From the NCBI RefSeq assembly GCF_011634895.1, contig NZ_SIRR01000008.1, positions 434,001 through 498,000 of the forward strand: a stretch of DNA of 64,000 nucleotides, written 5' to 3'. Below are positions 17,291-25,232 of this stretch, in pieces; the first letter of the stretch is position 1, and each line of letters starts with the position of its first letter. This stretch comes from Rheinheimera pleomorphica. GTDB taxonomy: Bacteria; Pseudomonadota; Gammaproteobacteria; Enterobacterales; Alteromonadaceae. Under the pieces are notes generated by a model. That model did not search any database, had not been told where the DNA came from, and worked only from the letters and a program-made list of their open reading frames with translations. The position numbers and the translations under genes are program-made.

Positions 17291-18103
17291 ATGCCTAACG
17301 CTAATATGGTACCGACGATGCTGAACTGCCGCACCCTTTTTTTATCCGACGTGCATTTAGGCTGTAAAGACTGTCAGGCAGACTATTTGCTGGCTTTTTT
17401 ACAGCACAGCCAGGCCGATACCATTTATCTGCTGGGCGACATTGTTGACTTGTGGGCCATGCGCAAGCAGGTACACTGGAAAGCCGGCCAAAACACCATA
17501 GTGCGTTGCTTACTGGATAAAGCCGAGCAAGGTACAGAAATTGTTTATATTCCCGGCAACCATGACGACGCGCTGCGGCTGTACGCCGGCAAAAGCTTCG
17601 GCAATATCCGCATTGCGCTGCGCGCCAGCCACACCACCGCCCAGGGCAAAAAACTGTTGCTGCTACATGGTGATGAGTTTGATAAGGACGTTAACTTTGG
17701 CCGCCTGCATGCCTGGCTTGGCGATACCCTGTACGACTTATTACTGTTTTTAAACCGTTGGTACAACCGCCTGCGCCGTTTAACCGGTGGTAATTATTTC
17801 AGCCTGGCGGCTTACATTAAAAGCAAAGTGCCGGGGGCGCAAAAAGCCATTGCCCGCTATCGCGATGCGGTAGTTGCCAAGGCCAAACGCGGTGGCTTTG
17901 ACGGTGTAGTGTGTGGCCATATTCATCACCCTGAGATCCGGCTTGAGCAAGGTATTATTTACTGCAATGACGGCGACTGGATAGACAGCTGCACCGCGCT
18001 GGTAGAACAACATGATGGCAGTCTGGTACTGTATCACTGCACTGAACAGGCCGAAAAAATTGCCGCCCTGCCGCTGGTTGCCAGCGGTAAAGAAGCCGCC
18101 TGA
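17291..18103 (+). CDS. LpxH-like metallophosphoesterase (UDP-2,3-diacylglucosamine diphosphatase family)
   Basis: Calcineurin-type phosphoesterase of up to 270 residues. All dimetal motifs are present: LSDVHLG (D, H), LLGDIVDLW (GDxxD), IPGNHDD (GNHD), LLLHGDEFD (H) and VCGHIHHPEI (GHxH). The insert with LYDLLLFLNRWYNRLRR is an amphipathic membrane-binding cap as in LpxH relatives. The family (COG2908) includes LpxH and paralogues of unknown substrate; LpxH proper is shorter. The start is uncertain: ATGs at 17291, 17306 and 17318 are all without a strong ribosome site, and the fold begins shortly after the third. It lies 92 nt upstream of the OlsF-like gene on the same strand. Confidence 0.82.
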   Translation: MPNANMVPTMLNCRTLFLSDVHLGCKDCQADYLLAFLQHSQADTIYLLGDIVDLWAMRKQVHWKAGQNTIVRCLLDKAEQGTEIVYIPGNHDDALRLYAGKSFGNIRIALRASHTTAQGKKLLLLHGDEFDKDVNFGRLHAWLGDTLYDLLLFLNRWYNRLRRLTGGNYFSLAAYIKSKVPGAQKAIARYRDAVVAKAKRGGFDGVVCGHIHHPEIRLEQGIIYCNDGDWIDSCTALVEQHDGSLVLYHCTEQAEKIAALPLVASGKEAA

Positions 18104-18195
18104 AAGTTCAGCAAACTGCCATAAAAACGCCACCTGAATGTCATATAAGCGCATTAGCCTGAGGCCAGCCTATCACAGTGCTATCGGAGCTCAAT

Positions 18196-19902
18196 ATGAT
18201 CAGTGTCGACCAGGTTCTTGCGCAAAACCTTCCCGGCTTAACCAACAGGCCCTGGCTGTATAAGCCGGTAAAAGGTGCACTGCGCCGCTTACTGCACGAG
18301 CAGGATTTCATTAACTTTGCCAGCCGTTACCCTCATTTACAGGGGCTGGAGTTTGTTGAACAGGTGCTGGATCATTTTAACTTTCGCTACTCGGTGCGCG
18401 ATAACGAAATTGAGCGCATCCCGGCTACCGGGCGCATTGTCATTATTGCCAATCATCCTATTGGCTCACTCGACGGTTTAGCCTTACTGAAACTGGTCAG
18501 CGATATCCGCCCCGATGTTAAAGTGGTTGCCAATCAGCTGCTGATGGCCCTAAAACCGCTGCATAACCTGCTGCTACCGGTAAATAATATGAACGGCGGC
18601 ACCGAACGACGCGCGCTGGATAATATTCAGCAGCATTTAGTCGATGAAGGCGCTTTGATCCTGTTCCCCTCCGGTGAGGTATCGCGCTTACGGCCAGACG
18701 GCATTCGCGATGGTAAATGGCACAGCGGCTTTCTGCGCTTTGCCGGCAATGCCAAGGCGCCGATACTGCCGGTGTTTATTGATGGCCGTAACTCAGCGCT
18801 GTTTTATGGTGCCTCCATGCTGTACAAGCCGTTAGCCACCATGTTGCTGGTGCAGGAAATGTTTAAGCAACAGCGTAAAAAGCTGGAAATACGCATTGGC
18901 GAACAAATCCCTTTTGATGCCTTTGCCAACCTGGCACTGGAAACCCCCGCCAAGGTTAAGCTGTTTAAAAAGCATTTGTACCGGCTGGCGAAAGATAAGC
19001 CGCCACTGTTTATCACCCAAAGCGCTATCGCCCACCCGGAAGATCGCATCGTGCTGAAAAAAGCCGTCGAAAGCTGCGAGTTGCTGGGGCAAACCGGCGA
19101 TGGCAAACAAATCTACCTGTACCAGCACCAGCAAAGCTCACCGGTGCTGCGAGAAATTGGCCGGCTGCGCGAGTTTGCCTTTCGCGCCGTGGGCGAAGGT
19201 AGTGGCCTGCGTCGTGATATCGACCGCTTTGATAACCACTATGAGCAACTGATCCTGTGGGACAAAGACGACCTGGAGATCGTTGGCGCCTACCGTTTTG
19301 CCAATAGCCGTAAAGTGCTGGCTGAGCACGGTAAAAGCGGCTTGTATACCGCTTCACTGTTTCAGTTTGAGCAGTGTATGGACACTTACCTCGACGCCGG
19401 GTTGGAACTGGGCCGCAGTTTTGTGCAGCCACGCTACTGGGGCAAACGCAGTTTAGACTACTTGTGGTATGGCATTGGTGCTTATTTAAAACGCAATCCG
19501 CACATCCGTTACTTGTTTGGCGGCGTCAGTTTATCCGCCAGCTACCCACAAGCCGCACGCGATCTGATGGTGTATTTTTACAGCCTGTATTTTAGTGATG
19601 CGTCCGTCAGCGCCGTTTCAAAACAGCCTTATCCGCTACCCCAAACTCTGTTAACGGAGCTGCAGCAGCATTTTAGCGGCACCGACTACCTGGCCGATTT
19701 TACCCAGTTAAAACATTTGCTGGCCAATATGGGCCTGAGCGTACCTACGCTGTATAAACAATACAGCGAGTTATGCGAGCCTGGCGGCGTCAGGTTTCTG
19801 GCTTTTGGTACCGACCCCGACTTCGCCAACTGCGTTGATGGCCTGGTGCTGGTCGATATTCACCAGGTTAAAGCTGCTAAAAAAGCCCGCTATCTGGCGT
19901 AG
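18196..19902 (+). CDS. olsF: Two-domain ornithine lipid synthase, OlsF-like
   Basis: Protein of 568 residues. The N-terminal half (about 60-270) is a lysophospholipid-type acyltransferase with IIANHPIGSLDG and LFPSGEVSR; the C-terminal half (about 300-450) resembles OlsB/COG3176 N-acyltransferases, with LREIGRLREFAFRAVGEGSG and DLEIVGAYR. This order (O-acyltransferase then N-acyltransferase) is that of OlsF from Serratia, which makes ornithine lipids by itself, adding a 3-hydroxyacyl chain to ornithine and then a second chain. The start is ATG 18196 with GGAG 6 nt upstream; a GTG at 18178 is less likely. Ornithine lipids often replace phospholipids under phosphate limitation, though no Pho box was recognised. 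Confidence 0.8.
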   Translation: MISVDQVLAQNLPGLTNRPWLYKPVKGALRRLLHEQDFINFASRYPHLQGLEFVEQVLDHFNFRYSVRDNEIERIPATGRIVIIANHPIGSLDGLALLKLVSDIRPDVKVVANQLLMALKPLHNLLLPVNNMNGGTERRALDNIQQHLVDEGALILFPSGEVSRLRPDGIRDGKWHSGFLRFAGNAKAPILPVFIDGRNSALFYGASMLYKPLATMLLVQEMFKQQRKKLEIRIGEQIPFDAFANLALETPAKVKLFKKHLYRLAKDKPPLFITQSAIAHPEDRIVLKKAVESCELLGQTGDGKQIYLYQHQQSSPVLREIGRLREFAFRAVGEGSGLRRDIDRFDNHYEQLILWDKDDLEIVGAYRFANSRKVLAEHGKSGLYTASLFQFEQCMDTYLDAGLELGRSFVQPRYWGKRSLDYLWYGIGAYLKRNPHIRYLFGGVSLSASYPQAARDLMVYFYSLYFSDASVSAVSKQPYPLPQTLLTELQQHFSGTDYLADFTQLKHLLANMGLSVPTLYKQYSELCEPGGVRFLAFGTDPDFANCVDGLVLVDIHQVKAAKKARYLA

Positions 19903-19939
19903 GGCTACTTAATCCAATATCCCCCGCCAATAGGGAAGC

Positions 19940-19963
19940 AACCGGCAGCTTTAGTTGCCGGTT
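19940..19963 (+). terminator. Hairpin after the olsF-like gene
   Basis: AACCGGCA (19940-19947) pairs with TGCCGGTT (19956-19963) across an 8-nt loop, 38 nt after the stop codon. Only a TTT run follows, so termination would be weak. Confidence 0.4.
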
Positions 19964-20085
19964 TGCCTAATGTAAAGGTTCGGTAAAGTTCAGTTTCAAT
20001 TCATCCGCAGCGCCCTATAAGCTATACAGTGTATAAAAAGCCATCAGCGCAGTGATTGCCTGCTGGTGAAACCGAGGATAGCACG

Positions 20086-21483
20086 ATGAAAAAGCTGATA
20101 CTGCAACTAGGCCGCGCGCTGGCAGTCTGCGTGCTGCTGATAAGCCAAACGGCTAGGGCACAAGCTGAAGACGATAACTGGTCACAAGCCGAACTGGAGC
20201 AAATGCTGGCGCCGGTGGCATTGTACCCCGACACGGTGTTAACCCATGTATTAATTGCCGCAACTTATCCGCTGGAAGTGGTACAAGCCTCACGCTGGCT
20301 GGAAGATAATCCGCGTCTTAGCGGTGAAGAGGCGGTACAGGCGGTAGAACATAAAGGTTGGGATCCCAGTGTCAAAGCACTGGTTGCCTTCCCGCAGCTG
20401 CTGGCGCGGCTAAGTACCGATCTGGATTGGACACAGCAACTGGGTGAAGCCTTTTTGGCCAACGAAACTGACGTGCTGGCCAGTATTCAAACCCTGCGAC
20501 AAAAAGCCTATGCCCATGGCTCACTGCAGAATAATAAACAAGTGGTGGTTGAGCGTGAGCGCGACATCATTGTGATTGAGCCGGCACGCAAAGAGATCGT
20601 CTATGTGCCGGTGTACGACACCCGCGTAGTATACGGCGACTGGTGGTGGCCGGCACACCCACCGGTATATTGGCATACTGCCGGCGTATATTACCGCAAC
20701 AGCCCGTTTTACTGGGGAGTAAGTGTTAATGTACGGCCCTGGTTTTACTTTGGTATTTTCGACTGGCGTCAGCGCCATGTAGTGGTGCACCATCATTATT
20801 ACCACAAACCACCACGCTATTATCCAAAACGGCATAAGCACTATACTGATGCCCGTCGCTGGCATCACAACACTGAACACCGCCGTGGCGTACATTACCG
20901 GCATCAGCGGTTAAACCGTGATTACAACCTCGGCTACGGTTATCAGCAGCCAACACGCGAAACGCAGGGTAAACCGATACGCCACACCCGGGTTGATAGC
21001 AAGGTAACGGTACGTGAAACTAAACCACAATATCAGCGTAAAACCGCTGAGCAGATCCGGTTGTCGCAGCGCGACTGGCAACGTGATGATAACAGCCCAC
21101 GCCAGCATAATCAGCAGCTGCGCCAACAACGTCAAGCCAATACTGAGCAGCGGCTGAATGGCAGCAGAGCTGAGCGTGTTGAACCGCAGCACAAGCTGCA
21201 GCAGCAACTGGCAGAACAGCGCCGGCCGGCACAGGTAATCAATACCGAACAACTGCGCCAGCGCGAGCTAATGCGCCAGCAACCCCAGCGGCCAGAGCGG
21301 CACCAGGCGCAAACCCAGCAACGCCAGGTTCAGCCGCGCCCACAACCTGTCGTGCGGGAGCAGCGCCAGCACAGCAACCGCGAACAACGCCAGCCGCCGC
21401 GTCCGATACAACGTGAAGTACGGCAATCAACGCGTGAAGTCGTCGTGCAACGACAGGAAGGCCGTGGCCGACAAATCGACTAA
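20086..21483 (+). CDS. DUF3300 protein with Q/R-rich tail
   Basis: Exported protein of 465 residues from the ATG at 20086 (GAGGA with 7-nt spacing). A signal peptide (about 1-27, ending ARAQA) is followed by the DUF3300 domain (about 30-200), recognisable by LAPVALYPDTVLTHVLIAATYP and DPSVKALVAFP. Next comes an aromatic/His-rich stretch (VYGDWWWPAHPPVYWH and HHHYYHKPPRYYP) and then some 200 residues dominated by Gln and Arg. The tail is highly basic and probably disordered; it could bind nucleic acid or anionic polymer outside the inner membrane. DUF3300 function is unknown. It is a single-gene unit with a strong terminator. Confidence 0.85.
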   Translation: MKKLILQLGRALAVCVLLISQTARAQAEDDNWSQAELEQMLAPVALYPDTVLTHVLIAATYPLEVVQASRWLEDNPRLSGEEAVQAVEHKGWDPSVKALVAFPQLLARLSTDLDWTQQLGEAFLANETDVLASIQTLRQKAYAHGSLQNNKQVVVERERDIIVIEPARKEIVYVPVYDTRVVYGDWWWPAHPPVYWHTAGVYYRNSPFYWGVSVNVRPWFYFGIFDWRQRHVVVHHHYYHKPPRYYPKRHKHYTDARRWHHNTEHRRGVHYRHQRLNRDYNLGYGYQQPTRETQGKPIRHTRVDSKVTVRETKPQYQRKTAEQIRLSQRDWQRDDNSPRQHNQQLRQQRQANTEQRLNGSRAERVEPQHKLQQQLAEQRRPAQVINTEQLRQRELMRQQPQRPERHQAQTQQRQVQPRPQPVVREQRQHSNREQRQPPRPIQREVRQSTREVVVQRQEGRGRQID

Positions 21484-21506
21484 CTACCACTTTGTTGATA
21501 TAAAAC

Positions 21507-21544
21507 AAAAAACGGGGTCACTATAATAAGTACCCCGTTTTTTT
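21507..21544 (+). terminator. Terminator after the DUF3300 gene
   Basis: AAAAAACGGGGT (21507-21518) pairs perfectly with ACCCCGTTTTTT (21532-21543); the 13-nt loop can form three more pairs. A T-run completes it. Confidence 0.9.
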
Positions 21545-21588
21545 ATTGATCCAGGCCAATATTAGCTTTTCTCAATCACCGACAATCA

Positions 21589-21609
21589 CCACAGACCTTA
21601 TCTGTGGAG
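21589..21609 (+). promoter_or_regulatory. Hairpin overlapping the ompW ribosome site
   Basis: CCACAGA (21589-21595) and TCTGTGG (21601-21607) form a perfect 7-bp hairpin with a 5-nt loop. The 3' arm contains the first two bases of the GGAG ribosome site (21606-21609) of ompW, 6 nt before the ATG. The structure would limit ribosome access and could be a target for regulation. Confidence 0.45.
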
Positions 21610-21615
21610 ATTAAC

Positions 21616-22314
21616 ATGAAAACAACTTTATCCGCCCTCACCATCGCGGCCTTACTGGCCTCTGCCCCGGCTGCTGCTGAATTTGCTATTAACATTGGCG
21701 CCATCACCGTAGCGCCGGATGACAGCAGCTCTAACCTGAATGTAGTTGAACAGGTGGCCGGTTTACCCGCTGGCTCAACCTCGGTGGGCGTAAATACTAA
21801 TACGCAGCTGGGTTTAACCTTTGATTATAAATATACGCCTAACTGGTCGGTACAGCTGATTGCCGCCACCCCATTCAGCCATGATATCAAAGTAAAAGGC
21901 TCAGCCATTGATGGCTTAAAAGTGGGTAAAACCAAACATTTGCCGCCTACATTGTTGGCGCAGTATCACTTTATGCCAGAAAACCAGACCTTCGACCCTT
22001 TCGTCGGTGTTGGCCTGAACTACACCGTGTTCTTTGACGAGCAGGTTGATGCGCAGCTTGAAGGCGCACTGGATGCGTTAAGCGTTACCGGCGCCAACGA
22101 CGTGGTCGGTTTAAAACTGAAAAGCTCTTTTGGTCTGGCATTGCAGGCCGGTGTCAATGTGAAACTGACCGATACCCTGGGCCTGCACCTGATGCTAAGC
22201 AAAATGGACATCGACACCACCGGCCGCGTGCAGGTTAACGGCAACACCATTCAAACGGTCGACGTGAATATCGACCCTTATGTTGCGATGATTGGCCTGC
22301 GCTGGACTTTGTAA
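21616..22314 (+). CDS. ompW: Outer-membrane protein of the OmpW family
   Basis: Eight-stranded beta-barrel of 232 residues. The signal peptide (about 1-21, ending APAAA) is followed by FAINIGAITVAPDDSS, which is like the OmpW start, then LGLTFDYKYTPNWSVQLIAATPFSHDI, the conserved PPTLLAQYHFMPENQTFDPFVGVGLNYT, and a C-terminal strand ending in an aromatic-Leu motif (IGLRWTL). OmpW forms a narrow hydrophobic channel for small compounds and responds to stress. The start at 21616 is set by GGAG 6 nt upstream, which lies in a hairpin. It is a single gene with its own terminator. Confidence 0.9.
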   Translation: MKTTLSALTIAALLASAPAAAEFAINIGAITVAPDDSSSNLNVVEQVAGLPAGSTSVGVNTNTQLGLTFDYKYTPNWSVQLIAATPFSHDIKVKGSAIDGLKVGKTKHLPPTLLAQYHFMPENQTFDPFVGVGLNYTVFFDEQVDAQLEGALDALSVTGANDVVGLKLKSSFGLALQAGVNVKLTDTLGLHLMLSKMDIDTTGRVQVNGNTIQTVDVNIDPYVAMIGLRWTL

Positions 22315-22338
22315 AACCGCAATTTATCAATTAAGACT

Positions 22339-22367
22339 AAAGGCGACTGCATTAGAGTCGCCTTTTT
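22339..22367 (+). terminator. Terminator after ompW
   Basis: AAAGGCGACT (22339-22348) pairs with AGTCGCCTTT (22356-22365) across a 7-nt loop and runs into TTTTT. Confidence 0.9.
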
Positions 22368-22407
22368 GTTTTACACTGCATACAGTACAACATGAGCCTG
22401 GCAGGTT

Positions 22408-24264
22408 ATGAGCAAAAGTACCGACACACTGAACTGGCAGCAACTGTTAAAATCCGGTGACCGAATTTTTATCGGCTCGCATGCTGCCACCCCCACGCGG
22501 CTGATAGACGATCTTATTACCAATGCCAGGCAGCTGCACGATATTGAAATTGTGCAGGTGTACTCATTGTCAGATAACAAATGGGCCGAGCCACAGCATC
22601 AGCAACTGTTTAAAGTAAACGCCTTGTTTATTGGCGGTGATCAGGTACGTCGCGCAGTCGCTGAAGGCCGGGCCGACTACACGCCCTGCTTTATGTCAGA
22701 TATTCCGTCTTTGTTCAGTGATGGCATACTGCCGCTGGACGCGGCGCTGATTATGGTGAGCCCGGCCGATGAACACGGCTATCACTCACTGGGCGTATCG
22801 GTCGATATTGTTTCTGCTGCCGCCAAAGCGGCTAAAAAGGTGATTGCTCAGGTTAACCCGTCGATGCCGATCACCTATGGCCAGGCATTTATTCATAAAG
22901 ATCAGATCAATGCTTATTTTTATGCTGAGCAGCCGCTGGCACAAATGCCGGCGGTAAAGCTGGATACCGTCACCGAACGTGTTGGCCAGTATGTGTCTTT
23001 ACTGGTCGAAGATGGTGCCACCATTCAAATTGGTGTCGGTAAAATGTGCGATGCGGTGCTGCGCTATCTGGGTAATCATAAAGATCTGGGTATTCACAGC
23101 GAAATGATCACCGACTCGATGATGGAGTTGATTAAAAAAGGCGTGGTCACCAATCGCAAAAAAACCTTCCATCCGGGTAAAACGGTGGCCAGCTTTTGTG
23201 TTGGCAGTAAAGCCTTGTACGACTTTGTACACTGCAACCCCCATATGGGTTTTTATCCCAGTGAGTACGTTAACTCACCGGCCAATATTGCCCGTAACGA
23301 CAATATGGTGTCGATAAACAGCGCGATAGAGGTAGACCTGACCGGCCAGATCGTCTCAGACTCTATCGGCCATTTGTTTTACAGCGGCATTGGCGGCCAG
23401 GTCGATTTTAGCCGCGGCGCCTCGATGAGCAATGGCGGCAAGCCGATTATTGCGCTGCCCAGCACGGCAAAAAACGGCACTGTGTCACGCATAGTGGCGC
23501 ATTTAACACAAGGCGCCGGCGTCGTAACCTCACGCGGCCATGTGCACTATGTAGTTACCGAGTTTGGTGTGGCGTCGTTGCGTGGGAAAAGTATCCGAGA
23601 GCGTGCACTGGAGCTTATCCGGGTAGCGCACCCGAAATTTCGCCAGCAGCTGTTAGAGCAAATTCGTCAGCATTTCTGGGTGCCGCATTATCAGCTGCAT
23701 ACGCCAACCGAAGTGCCGGAACTGGGCAGTGTCGGCTTTAAAGAGCTGAATATCGACGGCGAAGAGTTTGATCTAAGGCCACTAAACCCGTCCGACGAGC
23801 GCCGGCTGCAGGAGTTTTTTTACTCCCACACCAAAGAAACACTGCAACTGCGCTACAGTGCGGTGCCCACTCAAATGAGCCGGGAAAAATCCTGTACTCT
23901 GGTCGGGGTTGATCAGTCAAAAGATCTGGCGCTGTGTATCGTCAAGCAAAAAGGCTCAGCGGTGCAAATTCAGGCGGTAGGCCGTTACTACCTTCTTCAC
24001 GATGGCACAGGCTGTGAAGTCGCTTTTGTTACCCGGGAAAAATATCAGGGCAAAGGCATGGCGAAACGCTTGTTACAGGAAATGATTAGCATCGCCGAAT
24101 TACGTGGTTTAACAAATATGGTGGCCTTTGTCCGCGCCGAAAATAAAGCCATGCTAAGCGTGTTTCAAAAAGCCGGTTTTGGCCGCCTGCCAGGCGATGA
24201 TCCAACTGAAGTGTATTTACAGCTGCGCCTGCCCCGCACGGTCAGCAAAGCAGAGGGCAGCTAA
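22408..24264 (+). CDS. Acetyl-CoA hydrolase/CoA-transferase fused to a GNAT domain
   Basis: Protein of 618 residues. Residues 1 to about 430 form an acetyl-CoA hydrolase / 4-hydroxybutyrate-type CoA transferase: N-terminal domain with ADYTPCFMSDIP, then IQIGVGKMCDAV, the likely catalytic Glu in GIHSEMITD, and the C-terminal GGQVDFSRGASMSNGGKP (key residues G-G-x-D-F) plus VTEFGVASLRGKS. After a linker with FDLRPLNPSDERR, residues 450-610 form a GNAT acetyltransferase with FVTREKYQGKGMAKRLLQEM (motif A). Fusion suggests local coupling of acyl-CoA chemistry with acyl transfer to a protein or small amine. It overlaps the following deacetylase-family gene by 1 nt. Confidence 0.88.
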   Translation: MSKSTDTLNWQQLLKSGDRIFIGSHAATPTRLIDDLITNARQLHDIEIVQVYSLSDNKWAEPQHQQLFKVNALFIGGDQVRRAVAEGRADYTPCFMSDIPSLFSDGILPLDAALIMVSPADEHGYHSLGVSVDIVSAAAKAAKKVIAQVNPSMPITYGQAFIHKDQINAYFYAEQPLAQMPAVKLDTVTERVGQYVSLLVEDGATIQIGVGKMCDAVLRYLGNHKDLGIHSEMITDSMMELIKKGVVTNRKKTFHPGKTVASFCVGSKALYDFVHCNPHMGFYPSEYVNSPANIARNDNMVSINSAIEVDLTGQIVSDSIGHLFYSGIGGQVDFSRGASMSNGGKPIIALPSTAKNGTVSRIVAHLTQGAGVVTSRGHVHYVVTEFGVASLRGKSIRERALELIRVAHPKFRQQLLEQIRQHFWVPHYQLHTPTEVPELGSVGFKELNIDGEEFDLRPLNPSDERRLQEFFYSHTKETLQLRYSAVPTQMSREKSCTLVGVDQSKDLALCIVKQKGSAVQIQAVGRYYLLHDGTGCEVAFVTREKYQGKGMAKRLLQEMISIAELRGLTNMVAFVRAENKAMLSVFQKAGFGRLPGDDPTEVYLQLRLPRTVSKAEGS

Positions 24265-25181
24265 TGGCCATTACCTTATTCAGTCACGCCAATTGTTACC
24301 GCCACCTGGCCGGTGACGACCATCCCGAGCAGCCGGCACGTTTAAGTGCCATTAATGATCAGCTGATCCGCTCTGGCATGGAGTTTATTGTGCAGCAGCG
24401 CGATGCCACGCCAGCCAGTAAAGCCCAGGTATATCGCGCGCACAGCAATTTATATGTCGATGAAATTTATGCCAAAGCACCAACTGATGGCCATATCTGG
24501 CTCGACCCGGATACCCAGATGATGCAGCATAGCCTGGACGCCGCCTTGCACGCCGCCGGCGCTGGCATTAATGCGGTAGATTTAGTGCTGCAACAAAGCA
24601 ATCAACAAGCCTTTTGCAGTGTGCGCCCGCCAGGGCATCATGCCACACGCGATCAGGCCATGGGTTTTTGTATCTTTAACAATATCGCCATCGCCGCCCT
24701 GCATGCCTTAGAGCAGCATGGTCTGGAGCGGGTCGCTATCGTCGATTTTGATGTACACCATGGCAATGGCACCGAAGATATTTTTGCCGGTGATGAGCGG
24801 GTGCTGTTTTGCTCATCATTTCAATTTCCGCTTTACCCCAATACCGGTGACGTAGCACAGGCTGACAATATCGAAAACCTGCCGCTGCCTGCACTGTGTA
24901 AACCGGCGCTGTGGCGCGGGCAGATCGAGCAACACTGGCTACCCCGTCTTAACGCCTTTAAGCCGCAGTTGATTCTGGTGTCTGCCGGCTTTGATGGCCA
25001 CCGCGAAGATGATATGGCGCAGTTTCTGCTAACCGAAGATGATTACCATTGGATAGCTCAGCGGCTTAAACAACTGGCCGATCAGCATTGCAGCGGCCGT
25101 ATTGTCGCTACGCTGGAAGGCGGTTATGCGCTAAGCGCACTGGGCCGCAGTGTCGTCGCGTTTTTAAAAGGTTTGATGTAA
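24264..25181 (+). CDS. Histone deacetylase-family amidohydrolase
   Basis: Zinc amidohydrolase of 305 residues in the HDAC/AcuC/acetylpolyamine amidohydrolase superfamily. The catalytic elements are intact: tandem His in RPPGHHATR, zinc ligands in DFDVHHGNGTEDIF, third Asp in SAGFDGHREDD, and the catalytic Tyr in LEGGYAL. Bacterial homologues remove acetyl groups from lysine side chains or polyamines. The ATG shares its A with the stop of the CoA-transferase/GNAT gene, so the two are coupled; an acetylating and a deacetylating activity may act on one substrate. The substrate cannot be told from sequence. Confidence 0.88.
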   Translation: MAITLFSHANCYRHLAGDDHPEQPARLSAINDQLIRSGMEFIVQQRDATPASKAQVYRAHSNLYVDEIYAKAPTDGHIWLDPDTQMMQHSLDAALHAAGAGINAVDLVLQQSNQQAFCSVRPPGHHATRDQAMGFCIFNNIAIAALHALEQHGLERVAIVDFDVHHGNGTEDIFAGDERVLFCSSFQFPLYPNTGDVAQADNIENLPLPALCKPALWRGQIEQHWLPRLNAFKPQLILVSAGFDGHREDDMAQFLLTEDDYHWIAQRLKQLADQHCSGRIVATLEGGYALSALGRSVVAFLKGLM

Positions 25182-25232
25182 CAGCACGTTAACCTGCTAT
25201 GCTTAAGACATTCTCCATAGTGATTGAGCCTT

